Position numbers and translations under genes: made by a program. The notes under the pieces are model-generated. The model was not told the DNA's origin. It saw only the letters and a program-made list of their open reading frames with translations, and made no database searches. Positions 1 through 11,848 of a stretch of 64,000 bases of DNA are shown piece after piece (position 1 is the first letter of the stretch; each line of letters starts with the position of its first letter). The stretch is from Phallus indusiatus (lineage: Eukaryota; Basidiomycota; Agaricomycetes; Phallales; Phallaceae), in assembly GCA_027605045.1 (NCBI GenBank), contig JAQFWX010000022.1, positions 620,001-684,000 on the forward strand, read 5' to 3'.

Positions 1-255
1 CGGGCTAGTATTAGCCGGAGCAGGTACGAGAGGACGTGGTCTCCTCGGCGTGTCGATACTGCATCTAACTCTGAGAACAAGACAAACGCGATACCACTAG
101 AGCAAGCTGACGGTCGTCATTGAAAAGTGCGAGCAGACCGCGTGTGCTTTAGTGGTGTGCACTGATAGACCTTCAAGAAAGACGTCTCTAGCGACGCGGA
201 GTTTGATCGGGAGTGCATGAGCGCTAGCGTTTACGCGTGTACGATTTGATTCCAT
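1..255 (-). pseudogene. F-box family gene remnant, copy 1 (cut by window edge)
   Basis: This stretch matches the region near 7450-7700 and the part of the intact F-box gene at about 17840-18040, on the minus strand. Shared blocks include the segment coding for the residues after ARDVFLED. Only the 5' part of the gene lies in the window; the rest runs off the left edge. Like copy 2, it differs from the intact gene just upstream of ARDVFLED, so the F-box itself is not recognisable. No open frame covers it. I call it a remnant by similarity only. Confidence 0.6.
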
Positions 256-287
256 GAATCAAGAACATGCAAAGTTTTTTGCTATGA

Positions 288-586
288 CTGTTTACACAAC
301 TATGCGTGTAACAGTTTTTATCAGACCACAGGGGGGTCTGATAAAGGGTTTTTCTTATTTTCCCACAAGTGCACAGAATTCCTGTCTATTGCTCAATAAG
401 GCTAATAGGGAATTACATGCAGTAGTAGTGGTAAAATTAAGATTTACTAATGTAACTACTAGTCACACCGCTGTAAGGGTGTGACGGGCGCTTAAGCGTC
501 ACGCTGTGACGCGCAAATACTACTGCTGCAGTGCCAAAGGCACTGCATGGGCACTAGGCCATTAATGGGCCCCAGGGGGGCCCATT
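288..586. repeat. Chain of nine short inverted repeats (hairpins)
   Basis: Nine inverted repeats lie almost end to end: 288-314 (CTGTTTACAC/GTGTAACAG), 319-343 (TATCAGACC/GGTCTGATA), 377-414, 431-447, 463-484 (TCACACC/GGTGTGA), 496-512 (GCGTCAC, 3-base loop), 528-546 (GCAGTGCC, 3-base loop) and 564-586 (AATGGGCCCC, 3-base loop). A wider pair, GCAGTAGT 419-426 with ACTACTGC 519-526, encloses several of them. The stems differ in sequence, so this is not one motif repeated. The block interrupts sequence that otherwise matches the 5' flank of F-box copy 2 (GAATCAAGAA at 257-266 and 7732-7741), which suggests an inserted foldback element. Confidence 0.7.
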
Positions 587-878
587 CCTATATCCCAAAT
601 CCGTTACAATGCGCGGCTTGACTAGTACTTTGCTGTCTCAATCAGACCGGTCTTATGCGGACGTTGCATGAATGATGGGCCGTTTCTGATAGGCTATGTA
701 TGCCATACTTTCTCAATCTCAATCTCCACACGCGGGTTGTGCGGTGTACTCCGATATGAGATGAGTCTCCAGCGCGGAAACCAACTGCCGAAGCATCTCG
801 ACTCCTGGTGTTATATACAATTTGAGATCTTAAAAGTGATAGTTCATTAGACTCAATCTCCATAGAACCCTTTCTCCT

Positions 879-2920
879 ATGTCAGCCGAATCTCTCATTG
901 CATCTGATTACGCTCTAATTGCTAGAATATATTTTAATGGGTACCATAGCCTAGGTAATGATATATATATATTCTCAATTAATTGTGTTCTCTAAAGTTG
1001 CAGCCACTGCTTTGTTGCTATGGGATATCTTGATCACTTTACCCAGAGAAGTACATCGTAAGATTACTTGTTTCTTTGTCGACTGATTTGCGTTTCTCAT
1101 AGAAAGTGTATATTTGGTCGTGAGCTCCTTTCTCTCAAGCTCACGGCACGAAAATTATGCATTTGCCAGATATCGTTCGAGGGTCACTTGGACCACTTTA
1201 TTATACGTAATCACTCGTTATTTGCCTCTCATTGTCAACATGTACGCGGAGTAATATTCACTTACAATATTAGTTGTTGCTCAGGCTGATTTTTGACTTT
1301 TCAAGGGCTTGCTTAACAATATGGCTGCATTCTGGTTTGTTTGAGATTTTGATACACTGAATTTGTTGAAATAACTAGACTTACAGTAGCAGAACAGTCT
1401 TCCAAGTTTTATAGGGCAATTTATATATGTTAGGGCTACTCAGCTCACACTAGAGGGAGGGGATCCTAAGTAATATATTGGAGGATAACTATACTACTCA
1501 CCTAGAGGGAGGGGATCCTAAGAGAACAAGCTTAGGGACCCTCACTCTAGGTACAGCTACTATATACATAAAACGACGACGCGGCGTGCGGCCCTGACAC
1601 AGCTAAGTGCCAGGCGCCCAAGCCGAGCCTAAGCGACGTGATGTCACGGGCATCACGCCGTGTACAGCGCAACGCGCGAGTAGAGAAGGTGAAATATGGA
1701 CGGAGAGAATAAACGGAAGGTAGAGGTAATGCACGGGAAATATAAATAAGGTAGAAATAGATATATACCGATGATAATAAATAAGGAAAAATGAGGGGAC
1801 GCGGTAGCGTACCCTGACAATATAGTTCCGTGGTTCGTTGCATTAAGCTGTACCGAAATACTTTTCACAAAAAGAGGTATGTGATCAGACTGATAGAATC
1901 TAACACCGATATGATAATTGACATCTGGCAGTCACTGCATTGCATGGCAACTCACGGCTGCCTTTGCTCATCTTGGTTGGCTTAATGATATGCGAATTGG
2001 TTACTGCGATTATCGTTTTTCTCTTTTCTCTCTACCATCTCCCCCAGTTGTACTGCAACCCAGGCCCAGGAGCGGGACAAAGTTTTACCTACTGCATGCG
2101 TGAGTAATCTTATCCATGATCCATCACGCCAATCTCCAAAATATAATTACCTTCCAGAACAATACAAACCGTTTGGGGCCTATTTTTTCTCACAACAGTT
2201 TACTATAGTACCAGGATATGAAAACTATTTTACGTACGAAGCCTATATTTCCATGGAAATGAGTGTCTACTACTGATTTATAATCCTCAGAATTCCAGCA
2301 CTTATATTTCAGGCTCTCTTATTCATGCTAATAATCAAGAAAGTATTCTCGGATTGGAGGGGAATATCAAAAAGCAATTTCATCTCGATTGTGATTCGCG
2401 ATGGACTATGGAGTTACTTTTGTAATCTGGGTGCGTGATCGTTTTTTTCTTTCTTGGCACCAAAACTTACACGCAAGCAAAAAAAGGAGGTCTACTTATT
2501 ATTATTATCCAACCAACGTGGTTACGTGGACCTGTTGGACTACCCAATATGTTGTGAGTTTTTTTTCACGTCTAATATCATACAATACTGCTGATTGAAT
2601 CACGCGAAAAAATCCGAAGATGGTCCTACGTCAGTTTCTCGATCACGGTGAGTGGAACAGGTGTTGTCGTTAGTGAACGTTATGTACAGACTGTTTTTTA
2701 GAGCACCCGGTTAATTCTGAATCTTCGTGCTGCGGCAGCCAAGCAATCAGGATTGAACGATATCTCAACAATATCAGCCGTCGGCCCATCGCCCGTTAGC
2801 ACGCATTTATCATTTTTTCAAGGCGTTCGGTCTTTTTTTACACTGGGAAATGACGAATTCTCAGCGTCATATCATTATCAAGATTTTGGACACGATTCGG
2901 ATTCGGACCACGATTATTAG
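879..2920 (+). pseudogene. DUF6533-like seven-helix membrane protein, copy A (disrupted)
   Basis: Exons can be matched one by one to intact copies B, D, E and F: 879-954, 998-1050, 1103-1119, 1170-1241, then exon 5 from about 1304, and later 2291-2430, 2487-2553, 2620-2647 and 2702-2920. Exon 5 carries in-frame TGA codons after a small deletion relative to copy E, and a 393-bp MITE (1428-1820) sits inside it. The exon 6 donor also looks lost. The first four and last four exons remain open and correctly phased, so the inactivation is recent. The tail ends in the family's Asp/Ser-rich run (HDSDSDHDY). Confidence 0.8.
1428..1820. mobile_element. MITE-like insertion in exon 5 of copy A
   Basis: Comparison with exon 5 of copies B, D, E and F shows 393 extra bases here. 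The left end reads TGTTAGGGCTAC and the right end, reverse-complemented, TGTCAGGGTACG, giving short imperfect inverted ends. The flanks are TATA-rich on both sides, so the exact target duplication is unclear. Inside are two direct copies of a 21-base motif (1450-1470 and 1502-1522) and one inverted copy (1531-1551). No coding capacity is seen, so it would be non-autonomous. Confidence 0.7.
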
Positions 2921-3629
2921 TACCCGCTGATTATTCGTTAATTTCATTGAAGAGCCCACACAGGAGTATTATGCAAGGAAAGAGGAAAACCAGAGGGTTA
3001 AAAGCATGACACCGGGATACAGGGGGAAATCTCGTTCGATATATGTGAGATAGTGTTTTGTATGTTTAAATACAATTTTTGGGTATTAATTTCCACTTTA
3101 GATCAGGCTCCCTGTTTCGTTCACAAAATTTCTCATAAATGTTGCCGTTCAAGTTAACGTTACTGTCATAACCTATTTATTACATACACATTATACGCAG
3201 GAAATGAAAGTACTATGACGAGTCAAAATCATAAACTATTGGCTTTAAGAGATATCTAACTCGGCTGCCAGTGATTTGTTCCGACTCGGATATGCCTTAA
3301 TTCCTATTGCGCTATTGCTTACAATGTCGATCCAGCCTCGTTAGCCGCTTGATCGCTGCTTGGGGCTTGGGACAGACCCTGTGAAGAGGGGTCGGAGCCT
3401 ACGCGGGCTCGGTGCGTGGAGGCAGGTGACCGCTCGGGTAGGCGGGCTCCTCTCCACGACTGGGTCTCTCCATCTGCTCCACGCACTCGCGGGGTAAAGC
3501 TCAACTCAATATGTGATAACCGCCGCACCTACATGCAACCTGAATGATATGTAATGTGCTCTTAAACGATATAGGTGTTGAAATAAAGAGAACAAATCCG
3601 CAAAGCAATGAAAAGAGAGAGAAATAATG
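2921..3629. other. Intergenic, no gene seen
   Basis: This stretch between copy A and the repeat ahead of copy B contains no open frame with family similarity. A GC-rich patch lies at about 3330-3500. I see nothing else in it. Confidence 0.5.
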
Positions 3630-3960
3630 GGGGGAAACCGGGATAACACCTGACAAGTATCAGGGCGGGTGGGTGAAGAAAAAACAGCTAAAGATCTAAC
3701 GGGACGCTGGAGACGTTCCGTGCCCTGTTGTCGTGGTCAAAGGAGAAAGGACGACACGGTGTGACCGCGACAACATTCACCTCAACTGGACGCTGGAGCC
3801 GGCCGGCACCTAGCTCATCGCTCTGAAAGCTGGAAGTTCCAAGACGGGGGTATCTGAGCCGGAAGCGCCATGGCGACTGCATCGTCTGTTGACCTCATCG
3901 ATCATCCTCTGCCCAGCACGACAGACATCTCGTGTCTCATCGAAACTTCATTTTCTCCGA
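3630..3960. repeat. Segmental repeat, copy 1 (upstream of copy B)
   Basis: This segment matches 14345-14640 over its whole length with small gaps. Shared runs include ACGGGACGCTG, GGAGAAAGGACGACACGG and TATCTGAGCCGGAAGCGCCA. Both copies stand directly upstream of a DUF6533-like gene (B and F) and are the left part of a longer duplicated block that includes the membrane gene and the F-box gene behind it. Confidence 0.75.
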
Positions 3961-4193
3961 AAAATTTCTTTCCCACCTGCCCATACCAGGGTTGGTAATC
4001 ACTTCAACTTGTGTTCTGCGTGCATCGTCACTGGTTAGCGAACTACGGGGGAGCCCAGTGCGGAAGGAGGACCCACCCGAGCGGTCTTTGGTGTGAGGCC
4101 TTACCCGCGGTAATCAACTGTCGAAGTATCTCAGGTATATGTAACACCACCCACGCCGCCACAATAGCTTGATTCAGCTCAACTCGAACCTTC

Positions 4194-5869
4194 ATGGATC
4201 TTCTCCCTGTCGAAACTCCACTTTCAATCAGCAATATAATTCCGGTTATCGATGGAGGATATAACCTTGGTAAGAATGACATACATATATCAATCCATCG
4301 TCTAGTCATCTAAGTTCAATGCTTTTTTAGTGGCAGTCACTACCCTGCTACTATGGGATATCTTAATCACCTTACCCGGAGAAGTAAATCGTGAAATGTC
4401 TTGCTTTATTTTTCTATCATTTAATCCCTCAACTTGAAATAGGAAAAGTACATTTGGTCGTGAGCTCGTTTACTAGTATCTGGCAGACTAGCGAGAGCCT
4501 AATGACCAAACGCGAAATTGATAGATATCCCTCAAGATGCAATTGGATCACAATATTCTATATAATCACTCGCTATGTGCCTTTCATTGCCAACGTGTAT
4601 GCCAAGTAAAGTTCCATCCGTTATTCTGCATATTGATCGAATGTTATAGGGCTTGTCTAATATCATTATACATACTGCAGCTCGGCGATTTGCTTGGCAC
4701 GCTATTCTTTAAAATGACTGATCCCGGCACCGAACATTTTACCAGGATCGTCAGAATACTAATCATATCATATATAGTGCTTTGGTTCATTTCATTGATT
4801 TGCACGGAGATACTTTTCGTAAAAAGAGGTCAGTGGTGAGGTTTATGAGGAACCCCGTTGTTTCATCTTTCAGATGGATTGATATCCTGATTATCTTCTT
4901 GACCACTGACAGTCGTAGCGTTGCATGGCGGCTCACGAATCCTTTCACGTATCTTGGCTGGGTTACTTGTCTGTGAAATAATTTTTGCAATTCTGCTCTC
5001 AACCCCGGTATACGCATTTTCAACCATCGTGTTGAATTCTCTAAATCCTGATCTTATGTTACTCTCAAGGGCTTGACACCGATTGTGTCGGTTCATCATT
5101 CCTCGGACCTAGGGACACAAACCCCTCACTTGGTATTATCATCTTTTAGAACCTATTTGCCGTACGAAAATGAATTACTGCTTAATATTGATGACTCATA
5201 AGCACTATTAGGTTACCCGAAATTGGGTTCCAGGCCATCCTAGTTATGCTCGTCATAAATGTGATAATTTCGGACTGGAGAGCAATATCAGATGGAAATT
5301 TTGTATCAGTCGTCGTCCGCGATGGGATATGGAGTTACGCATGTAATTTATGTGCGTGACTGATTCTTTGTTTTTTTTTTAATTGTCACGGTCGATGAAG
5401 TTGATGCGAGTGAAAAAAAAAATAGGTGGTCTACTTGTAATTTATTTTCAACCAACATGGTTGAGCGGTCCTCTTGGACTACCTAATTCGCTGTAAGTTA
5501 TTGAAGCTTTTATATTCTTTCGTACAAAATGCGCTAATTAAATTATGCCAAAATAAGATGGTCCTTCGCCAGTCTTTCGATCACCGTACGTCTTAAAGTT
5601 TTCACTATAAATAAAAATATGCGCATATTCACTAATTCTCTTAGAGCACTCGTTTGATTCTGAATCTTCGTGCTGTAGCAGCAAAACAATCCGGAGTGAA
5701 CAATACCTCATCCGCCGGTCCCATTAATCACGGAGTTGGCATCCGTCTGACATTTCTCCAAGGCATTCAGTCTTTTCTCGCGTCTGGTGCACCAGAAAAC
5801 GATGAATTCGCGGCATCATACCATTATAGCGAGTTTAGACACGATTCGGATTCTGACAACGATGATTAG
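4194..5869 (+). CDS. DUF6533-like seven-helix membrane protein, copy B
   Basis: Eleven exons: 4194-4269, 4331-4383, 4443-4459, 4525-4596, 4650-4828, 4913-5007, 5070-5161, 5212-5351, 5426-5492, 5558-5585, 5645-5869. All phases agree and give 347 residues. The N-terminal block (TTLLLWDILITLPGE, then YIWS, then FYIITRYVPFIANV) is the pattern of the basidiomycete DUF6533 domain, and the end (ITSTRLILNLRAVAA) is also typical. Several hydrophobic helices follow, for example in exon 5 (IIS-YIVLWFISLICTEILF) and exon 8 around VVVRDGIWSYACNL. The C-terminus is soluble and ends in a Ser/Asp run. The exon 4 donor is placed at GTATGC because all copies keep GTAYGY there; a GTAAAG three codons later would also fit. 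The function of this family is not established; a receptor-like role is often assumed. Confidence 0.85.
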
Positions 5870-5978
5870 TGCTTGTTAATTAATATAATGTGCACAAGAG
5901 TAAACTAATGTTATGTATACATGTTGTGCATGCGCATCGGTTTTACACCCGGTATTTGTCCCAGTCGCGCGCATATAT

Positions 5979-6259
5979 GTATATTGTACAATTTGTAAGG
6001 GTTGGTACCCGTGTGCAGTGAACGTGACGTCATCCGTTCGTTTGTCGTCCTCGAGGTATTTTTAGTTCTTTGTGCGCATTAGCACATTCCCGTGTTTTAT
6101 GCTCAGGCTTTCCTTTATTTCACTTTCTTTGTTTTCTCTTCCTTTGTTTTCCTTAATTTGTATTACATTCGCTTTATTATATAAAAGCTTCTATCTATTT
6201 TTGGCTTTTGCCCTCTCATTTGCTTCCTCGCGCGACGACCGCACAGGTTTACAATATAT
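5979..6259. mobile_element. Possible MITE behind copy B (empty site in copy F)
   Basis: Downstream of copies B and F the sequence is shared up to GCGCGCATATAT and again from about AGACTCCAAGG. Copy F joins these directly, while B has about 281 extra bases between two ATATAT runs. The insert begins GTATATTGTACAA and ends, reverse-complemented, ATATATTGTAAACC, a weak inverted end. ATATAT could be the target duplication. The interior is T-rich with no gene. Confidence 0.45.
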
Positions 6260-6299
6260 GTAGTAGACTCCAAGGTATCAATTAAACAATGTCTCCCTG

Positions 6300-7745
6300 T
6301 TGCGCTTATATATTTATTACATACACGACATACACGACATTACACTACACTTTGCTCAAAATCAATATCAAAAACATCATCAATAGCACCCGTAGTAGAC
6401 CTAACAATAATGTGCCCCATCTTCAATGTAACACTTAACCTCTCACAAACACTCGTCAACGCATTCTTTCTCATATCATCTGGATCCGGAGAATTAATAA
6501 TCAACATCTTGAGCAAGTGTAAACTCGAATGACTAGTCCTAGTCAGCCCGCGCGTCCATTTTTCTTCACGTGTGCCCGTTATGCCTGGTTCGATGGTAAG
6601 CCATCCTACTTCGACAATCTTAAGTTTGTCAGCAAGAAGCGAGAGGAAGGTGTCGTAAGGTGCGTTTGGGGGATGCAGATGTTCTAGGTTCGTGAAATGA
6701 AAGGGCCCCGTAAGAGCGTCCTATTGGAATAAATTTGAGGATCTGACATTCCCGTCGCCTTAAAAATCACGCAACATGAGAGCCAAGAGTGTGTTCGTAT
6801 GTTTTGCCGAAAAGAGTTATGGCTTTGAGGGTGTCGGCGTTACGATACGAAAGACCTAAATCAAGAGCCTGCAAGTTTGTGCAGTTGCACATGTCAGACG
6901 TAAGCGGCCATGAATATTTGCTGGTGATGTATCGTGGAACCGCATAAAATGCAACGATTTGGGAGGAATAAACGTTATGGTTGGAAGTTCTTTGAAGGTA
7001 CGTGTTAGAGTTATATTGAGAGATTTAAGTCTCTCGCCGAATGCAGGACCGAACACTTGGAGAGGCGCTGAATCAATCAACGTCAATGATCTGAGATTGG
7101 TGGATTTGAGGAGGCCTTCTGCGATACGACCGTTGGTGAAATCGGGTGGAGGAAACCAGCATTCAACTGCGTTGTGCGACATCCGCGAACGGGAGTAGTA
7201 TTCGTTCGAGCTGGTAAAACTGATGATGGCTTCGGATGTGGAAGAGCACATGGACAACAGGTCCGCAACGTCATTTTGCCATATAACCAGTGATCGGCTC
7301 GTCTGGTTGAGGATGGGTGTATAGCTGAGTATCTCTTTTGTGGATCGTTTTACAATCGGGAACGGAGGAGAAAAAGCGAGTAAGATGAAGAGGAGGCCCA
7401 CTGCCGGGGTGAAGTGTAGGGGACACTATACGGTGGCAAACGATTGTGATGTTGAGTCGGGCTAGTACTACCCGGAGCTGGTTCTGGATCCGATGCGAGA
7501 GGACGTGGTCTTCGAGGTGTGCTGATAATGCATCCAAACGCGGTACCGCTAGAGCAAACTGACGGTCGTTTTTAAAAAGCGTGCGAGCAAACCGCCGCTA
7601 GTGCTTTAGTGGTGCGTACTTGTGGTTCTTCAAGAAAGACATCTCTGGCGACGCGGAGTTTGATCGGGAGTGTTGACGCGCGTACGATTTGATTCCGTTT
7701 GAACAATGATGGTATCACGTGAAAGTGCGTGAATCAAGAAACTTG
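6300..7745 (-). pseudogene. F-box family gene, copy 2 (degenerate)
   Basis: The region is colinear with the intact F-box gene at 16716-18268. Recognisable stretches include DVADLLSMCSSTSEAIISF, NAVECWFPPPDF and LKSLNITLTRTFKELPT in one frame (about 6910-7400). The frame breaks near 6910, where the intact gene reads KYSWPLSSDMCNC. Other parts, including the C-terminal quarter, lie in other frames. The N-terminal F-box is replaced by unrelated sequence, as in copy 1. Several frameshifts make a functional product unlikely. Confidence 0.75.
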
Positions 7746-7924
7746 AAAGGGAAGTGGAATTTCAAAAGGCGAAACAACATGGAAGTACTAGGAAGTACTC
7801 AGCAACCTCAAATGGATCCGGACTACCTGTGTATTGATCACTACGACCTTTTTGGTATTCTCTCACACACAGGTAGATCAAGGCTAAATTCTCCATCATG
7901 TCTAAATCTTGATCTCGCTTCTTA

Positions 7925-8710
7925 AGATCTCCGAGTCGATGATCTTTTCCCGACAATCACAGACTGCGTGGTCACTACTATCCATCCGAACCTATTTTGT
8001 GTATAGAGTATATTTCTACACAGAATCAATGTTTACTATTGACGTCTTATAATCCGCAGGATTCCAGAACTTGCGTTCCAAGCTCTCTTAGTCATGCTTG
8101 TAATAAAGATAGTAATCTCAGATTGGAGGGGATTATCGAACGGCAACCTCCTAACAATTATGATCCGTGATGGGCTGTGTAGTTACTTTTTTAATTTATG
8201 TGAGTGTTTGATTTTCTCTCACTCTTCATCAGCTAATCTGAATAAAATAGGTGGACTACTTGTAATTGTTATTCAGCCAGCGTTTTTGAGTGGACCTCTC
8301 GGACTACCTAATATACTGTAAGTGTTTATAAAAATTAAATAATGGTCCTAATTATAACATGATGTCCAAATTATGAAAGCTGGTCCAACATCAGTCTGTC
8401 AGTCACGGTGAGTAAAAACGGGTGTGTCAAGTATCTCATCATAAATATGCATGAACCACTTCATTAGAGCACTTGTTTGATTTTAAATCTTCGTGCCACC
8501 GCCGCAAAACAATCAGGAGCGAATAATATATCAACCGCCGGTCCCGGTCCTGGCGCCACCCATTTGGCATTTTTTCAAGGCATTCGGTCTTTTCTTACAG
8601 CGGGAAACGATGATTTCTCAGAACCAAACCGTCATCATGATTTTGGGGACGATTCTGATTCTGACAATGGGGATGAGGGTCAAGGTACAGATGCAGTTTT
8701 CTTGGGATGA
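7925..8710 (+). pseudogene. DUF6533-like membrane protein, copy C (5' truncated)
   Basis: Only the part matching exons 7-11 is present. A piece of exon 7 lies at about 7940-8023. Exons 8-11 are open and correctly phased: 8060-8199, 8251-8317, 8380-8407, 8468-8710. Conserved signatures remain (IPELAFQALLVMLVIK, IMIRDGLCSYFF, LNLRATAAKQSG) and the tail ends in an acidic run (DDSDSDNGDEG). There is no trace of exons 1-6; the sequence on the left is the 5' flank of F-box copy 2. The break therefore coincides with a rearrangement. Confidence 0.75.
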
Positions 8711-9548
8711 ACTGGACTGGGTTTGAGGGAAGTTCTTATCTATAAATAGACGGAATATCCTGTAACATTTGTCGGTATTCATTCAGCTTTCGCAGCTATT
8801 TATGAGAATACTTCATCTTTGGAAACTGCTAAAAACCCATATACCGCCTGTTGTCGGGGTCAGACCGGTAGTATACAAGTAACAACAACGTATATGCGCA
8901 CTCTCCTTATCCGTTCAAGCTGTTCAAAGCCTCCCACTTGCACAAGTTGTTCTTCTCTCGGGTTTCAAAAAATTGTTAACGATTTGATCATTGATATTAG
9001 GCAAACGCACGCGCCAAGATTGAAACCGATGTTCGAATAGGCTGCAACTGCCTGATGCAGTCCAATTCACTTCACCTAGATTTCTGCACGTTCCGTTTTA
9101 CAACCTGTCCTTTTTAAGAAAATTCTCATGGTCCTTTTTTACGGGAATTCGGACAGGCAATAAATGAATTGTTGGTGTACTGAAACTAAACAAAAAGTGA
9201 GATACCTGCTCGTTCCGAACTTCCGCATTGTGGGTAATTCCTATCCAACTAAAGTATGTATACAGTCAGACTAGTATGCCGCAATTGATTACAAACTTTC
9301 TTCCTTGAGTCTTGACCTTTTATCGTCTTCGACATCGCGGTATCCTCGAACATGAGATGATATCTCGAGTGTGTCAATCAGTAATCTGGGTAGCGCTCTG
9401 GAAATTTCAAGATTTGGGGGGATGATGCGTCATGAAACTAAGATCGCTGATCGGCGGCAGACTAACCATCGAAGTAGCTCAATGTCAGCCCTGCGAGGTT
9501 TATATGCCCGTAATCTGGGATAATTTCACTCAACTCACTTTGACCTCC
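8711..9548. other. Intergenic between copies C and D
   Basis: No coding similarity is seen. The last 150 bases resemble the leader found ahead of the ATG in the other copies (AGCTCAA and CTCAACT motifs about 60-70 bases before the start). Confidence 0.45.
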
Positions 9549-11171
9549 ATGAATTTTTCTCTCTTGTCCACTGAAACTTCACGAGGGCTTGTTCATCATC
9601 TTGCCGTATTCTCTAGTGGCGAATATAACCTTGGTACGTGTATTATTTATGTCATCAAAAGCGATTGGTTTGACTGATTCATTGTTTTTCCTAAGTTGCG
9701 ACCACCAATTTGTTGTTATGGGATATCTTGCTCACCTTTTCTAGAGAAGTATGTCATAAAATGTCGCTTTGTTTGATCATCGTCTAATATTTGGCACAGG
9801 AACTGTATATTTGGTCGTGAGCAATTTTTTTTTTCAGTTTATCTCGCTGAAATCCGGATGCGAATTGGTAGATATCGTTCGAGAGCCAATTGGACCACTT
9901 TATTCTATGTAATCACCCGTTATGTGCCTTTTATTGCCACCGCGTATGCTGAGTGGTATTCACAATGAATTATCTTGCATACTGATAATTTCTTCAAGGA
10001 CTTGCTTGATATTACTCCTGAACTCTAATTCATTTCCAAATTCTAAACTACTGGATTTATCTAGACCCGATGGAATGCTTACTGAGGTTTTCCGGGCACT
10101 ATATACCTCTTCATGGTTAGTTGTATTAATTTGCACGGAGATACTCTTTCTAAGAAGAGGTAAGCGATTTTCATTGTTTTATATGTCGAGCGATACTTGA
10201 CTATAGTCAGTCGTTGCGTTGCATGGCGGTTCACGACTGCTTTTACGTATCTTAGCAGGCTTTTGTGCTTGCGAACTAATTTCTGTGATTTTTCTGATTT
10301 CGTTTGCTGACGCGAAGGTATATCTGACCTGCCTTCTCATCACTGTAATCGAGTCGAAATTTCTAAATCTTGACTTTATTGCTTTTTAGATGGCGACACA
10401 TCACCATGTTTCCCCACGACCATCCGCGTTGTCACTATTGTCTCCTCAAACCTACTTTACGTACGCAAGCATAATTCTCCATGAGAATGAAAGCCTAACA
10501 CTGATGGATTGTAATCACAGGATTCCAGAACTTGCATTTCAAGCCCTCTTATTCGTGCTCGTAGCAAGAATATCAATTTTAGACTGGAAGGGGGTGTCAA
10601 ACGGCAACCTCCTGACAATTATAGTCCGTGATGGGCTGTGTAGTTACTGTTACAATCTATGTGCGTGGTAAACTCTTTTTTTCTCTCTTCATCAGCTGAC
10701 GCCACAATTAATAATAGGTGGACTACTTGTAATTGCAGTGATTCAGCCAACGTTTTTGAGTGGTCCCCTTGGACTACCTAATATACTGTGAGTATTTGCA
10801 CAACTCTCGAATGGTCCTAATTAATCAAATATTATGGAAGCTGGTCCTCTGTCAGTTTGTCAGTAACTGTGAGTGAAAATACTATTTTATCATGATAATT
10901 TACAAATCAATTTTGTTAGAGCACTCGTTTGGTGTTAAATCTTCGTGCTGCTGCCGCTAGACAAACAGGAGCGAACAATCTATCAACACCCGGGGGCCGC
11001 CCGCGTGTTGGCACTCATTTGACATTTGTACCAAACGCTCGTTCTTTTTTTACACCTGGAAACGATGATTTCTCTGCACCATACCGTTATGAATTTGAAC
11101 CCGAATCAGACTCTGACAGTGATGACTTGGGTCAAGGTACTGTCAGTGACGCTTCCTCACTGACGGAGTGA
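9549..11171 (+). CDS. DUF6533-like seven-helix membrane protein, copy D
   Basis: Eleven exons: 9549-9633, 9696-9748, 9800-9816, 9872-9943, 9999-10159, 10211-10317, 10390-10460, 10521-10660, 10718-10787, 10841-10868, 10920-11171. The phases close and give 351 residues. The start MNFSLLSTETS aligns with the starts of B, E and F. The family blocks are present: NLLLWDILLTF, YIWS, FYVITRYVPFIATA, LVVLICTEILF, ALHGGSRLLLRILAGF, IVRDGLCSYCYNL and LVLNLRAAAARQTG. Exon 7 is about 20 bases shorter than in the other copies but stays in frame. The tail is the longest of the set and carries an Asp/Ser/Glu run (ESDSDSDDLGQ). Confidence 0.85.
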
Positions 11172-11848
11172 GCCGGTCAGTTTTTAATCGAGTCTGGGGG
11201 AATAGACAAAAATATCATGTAATATATTCCGTTGATTCCGTTCGCTCATAAGATGAGTTTCTCTGGAGGAAGTGTTTGACTGCCACGATGCGCATATATT
11301 CCGGCCCCGGGATGTTCGTTATAATGGTTATTAATGCATGCAAAAATCTTTAATGGTTTATAAACGAGTCAAAGCAATCACTTTGCATGTATATTGCAAT
11401 CTCATTTCAAGTTTAAATCGCAATATAAACACAAAAATACCAAATAAGCGTTTATGAACAATCACAGATTTTTGCGAGATTTTATTTAGACAGCCGCGCT
11501 TCAGTGCGCAACCGCCTCTGCAAAACTGAGTTTCGCATAGGTTATCCGGCATTTTCTCAGAGCCGGCTGGGAACTCTCATTCATTCAAACAAAGCCAAAA
11601 TGCAGTAGGCTTCTTTTTTGAATTGTGATGGGGTTTTCCGCGAGTTTAACTCCGAACGCTCCAGCACGCAGTCTCTCAATTGCTTACAAAGTCTCCGAGT
11701 CATCATGCATCAATTTCAACATGCAGGCTGTGCATGTATACTAGTCTTTGAATAAAAGCTGAGATTCTGGCGCTGAAACCAACTGTCAAAGCATCTCAGT
11801 TCAGTTATTGCTCGCTCCGGGATAGTAGCTTCATCTTCAAGGACCTCG
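11172..11848. other. Intergenic between copies D and E
   Basis: No gene is supported. The last about 130 bases carry the conserved leader of the array (CCAACTGTCAAAGCATCTCAG) that also precedes copies A, B and F. Confidence 0.45.

Noticed and set aside
254..484. 76-codon frame over the hairpin chain
   Set aside because: No similarity. It spans several palindromes and is better explained by them.
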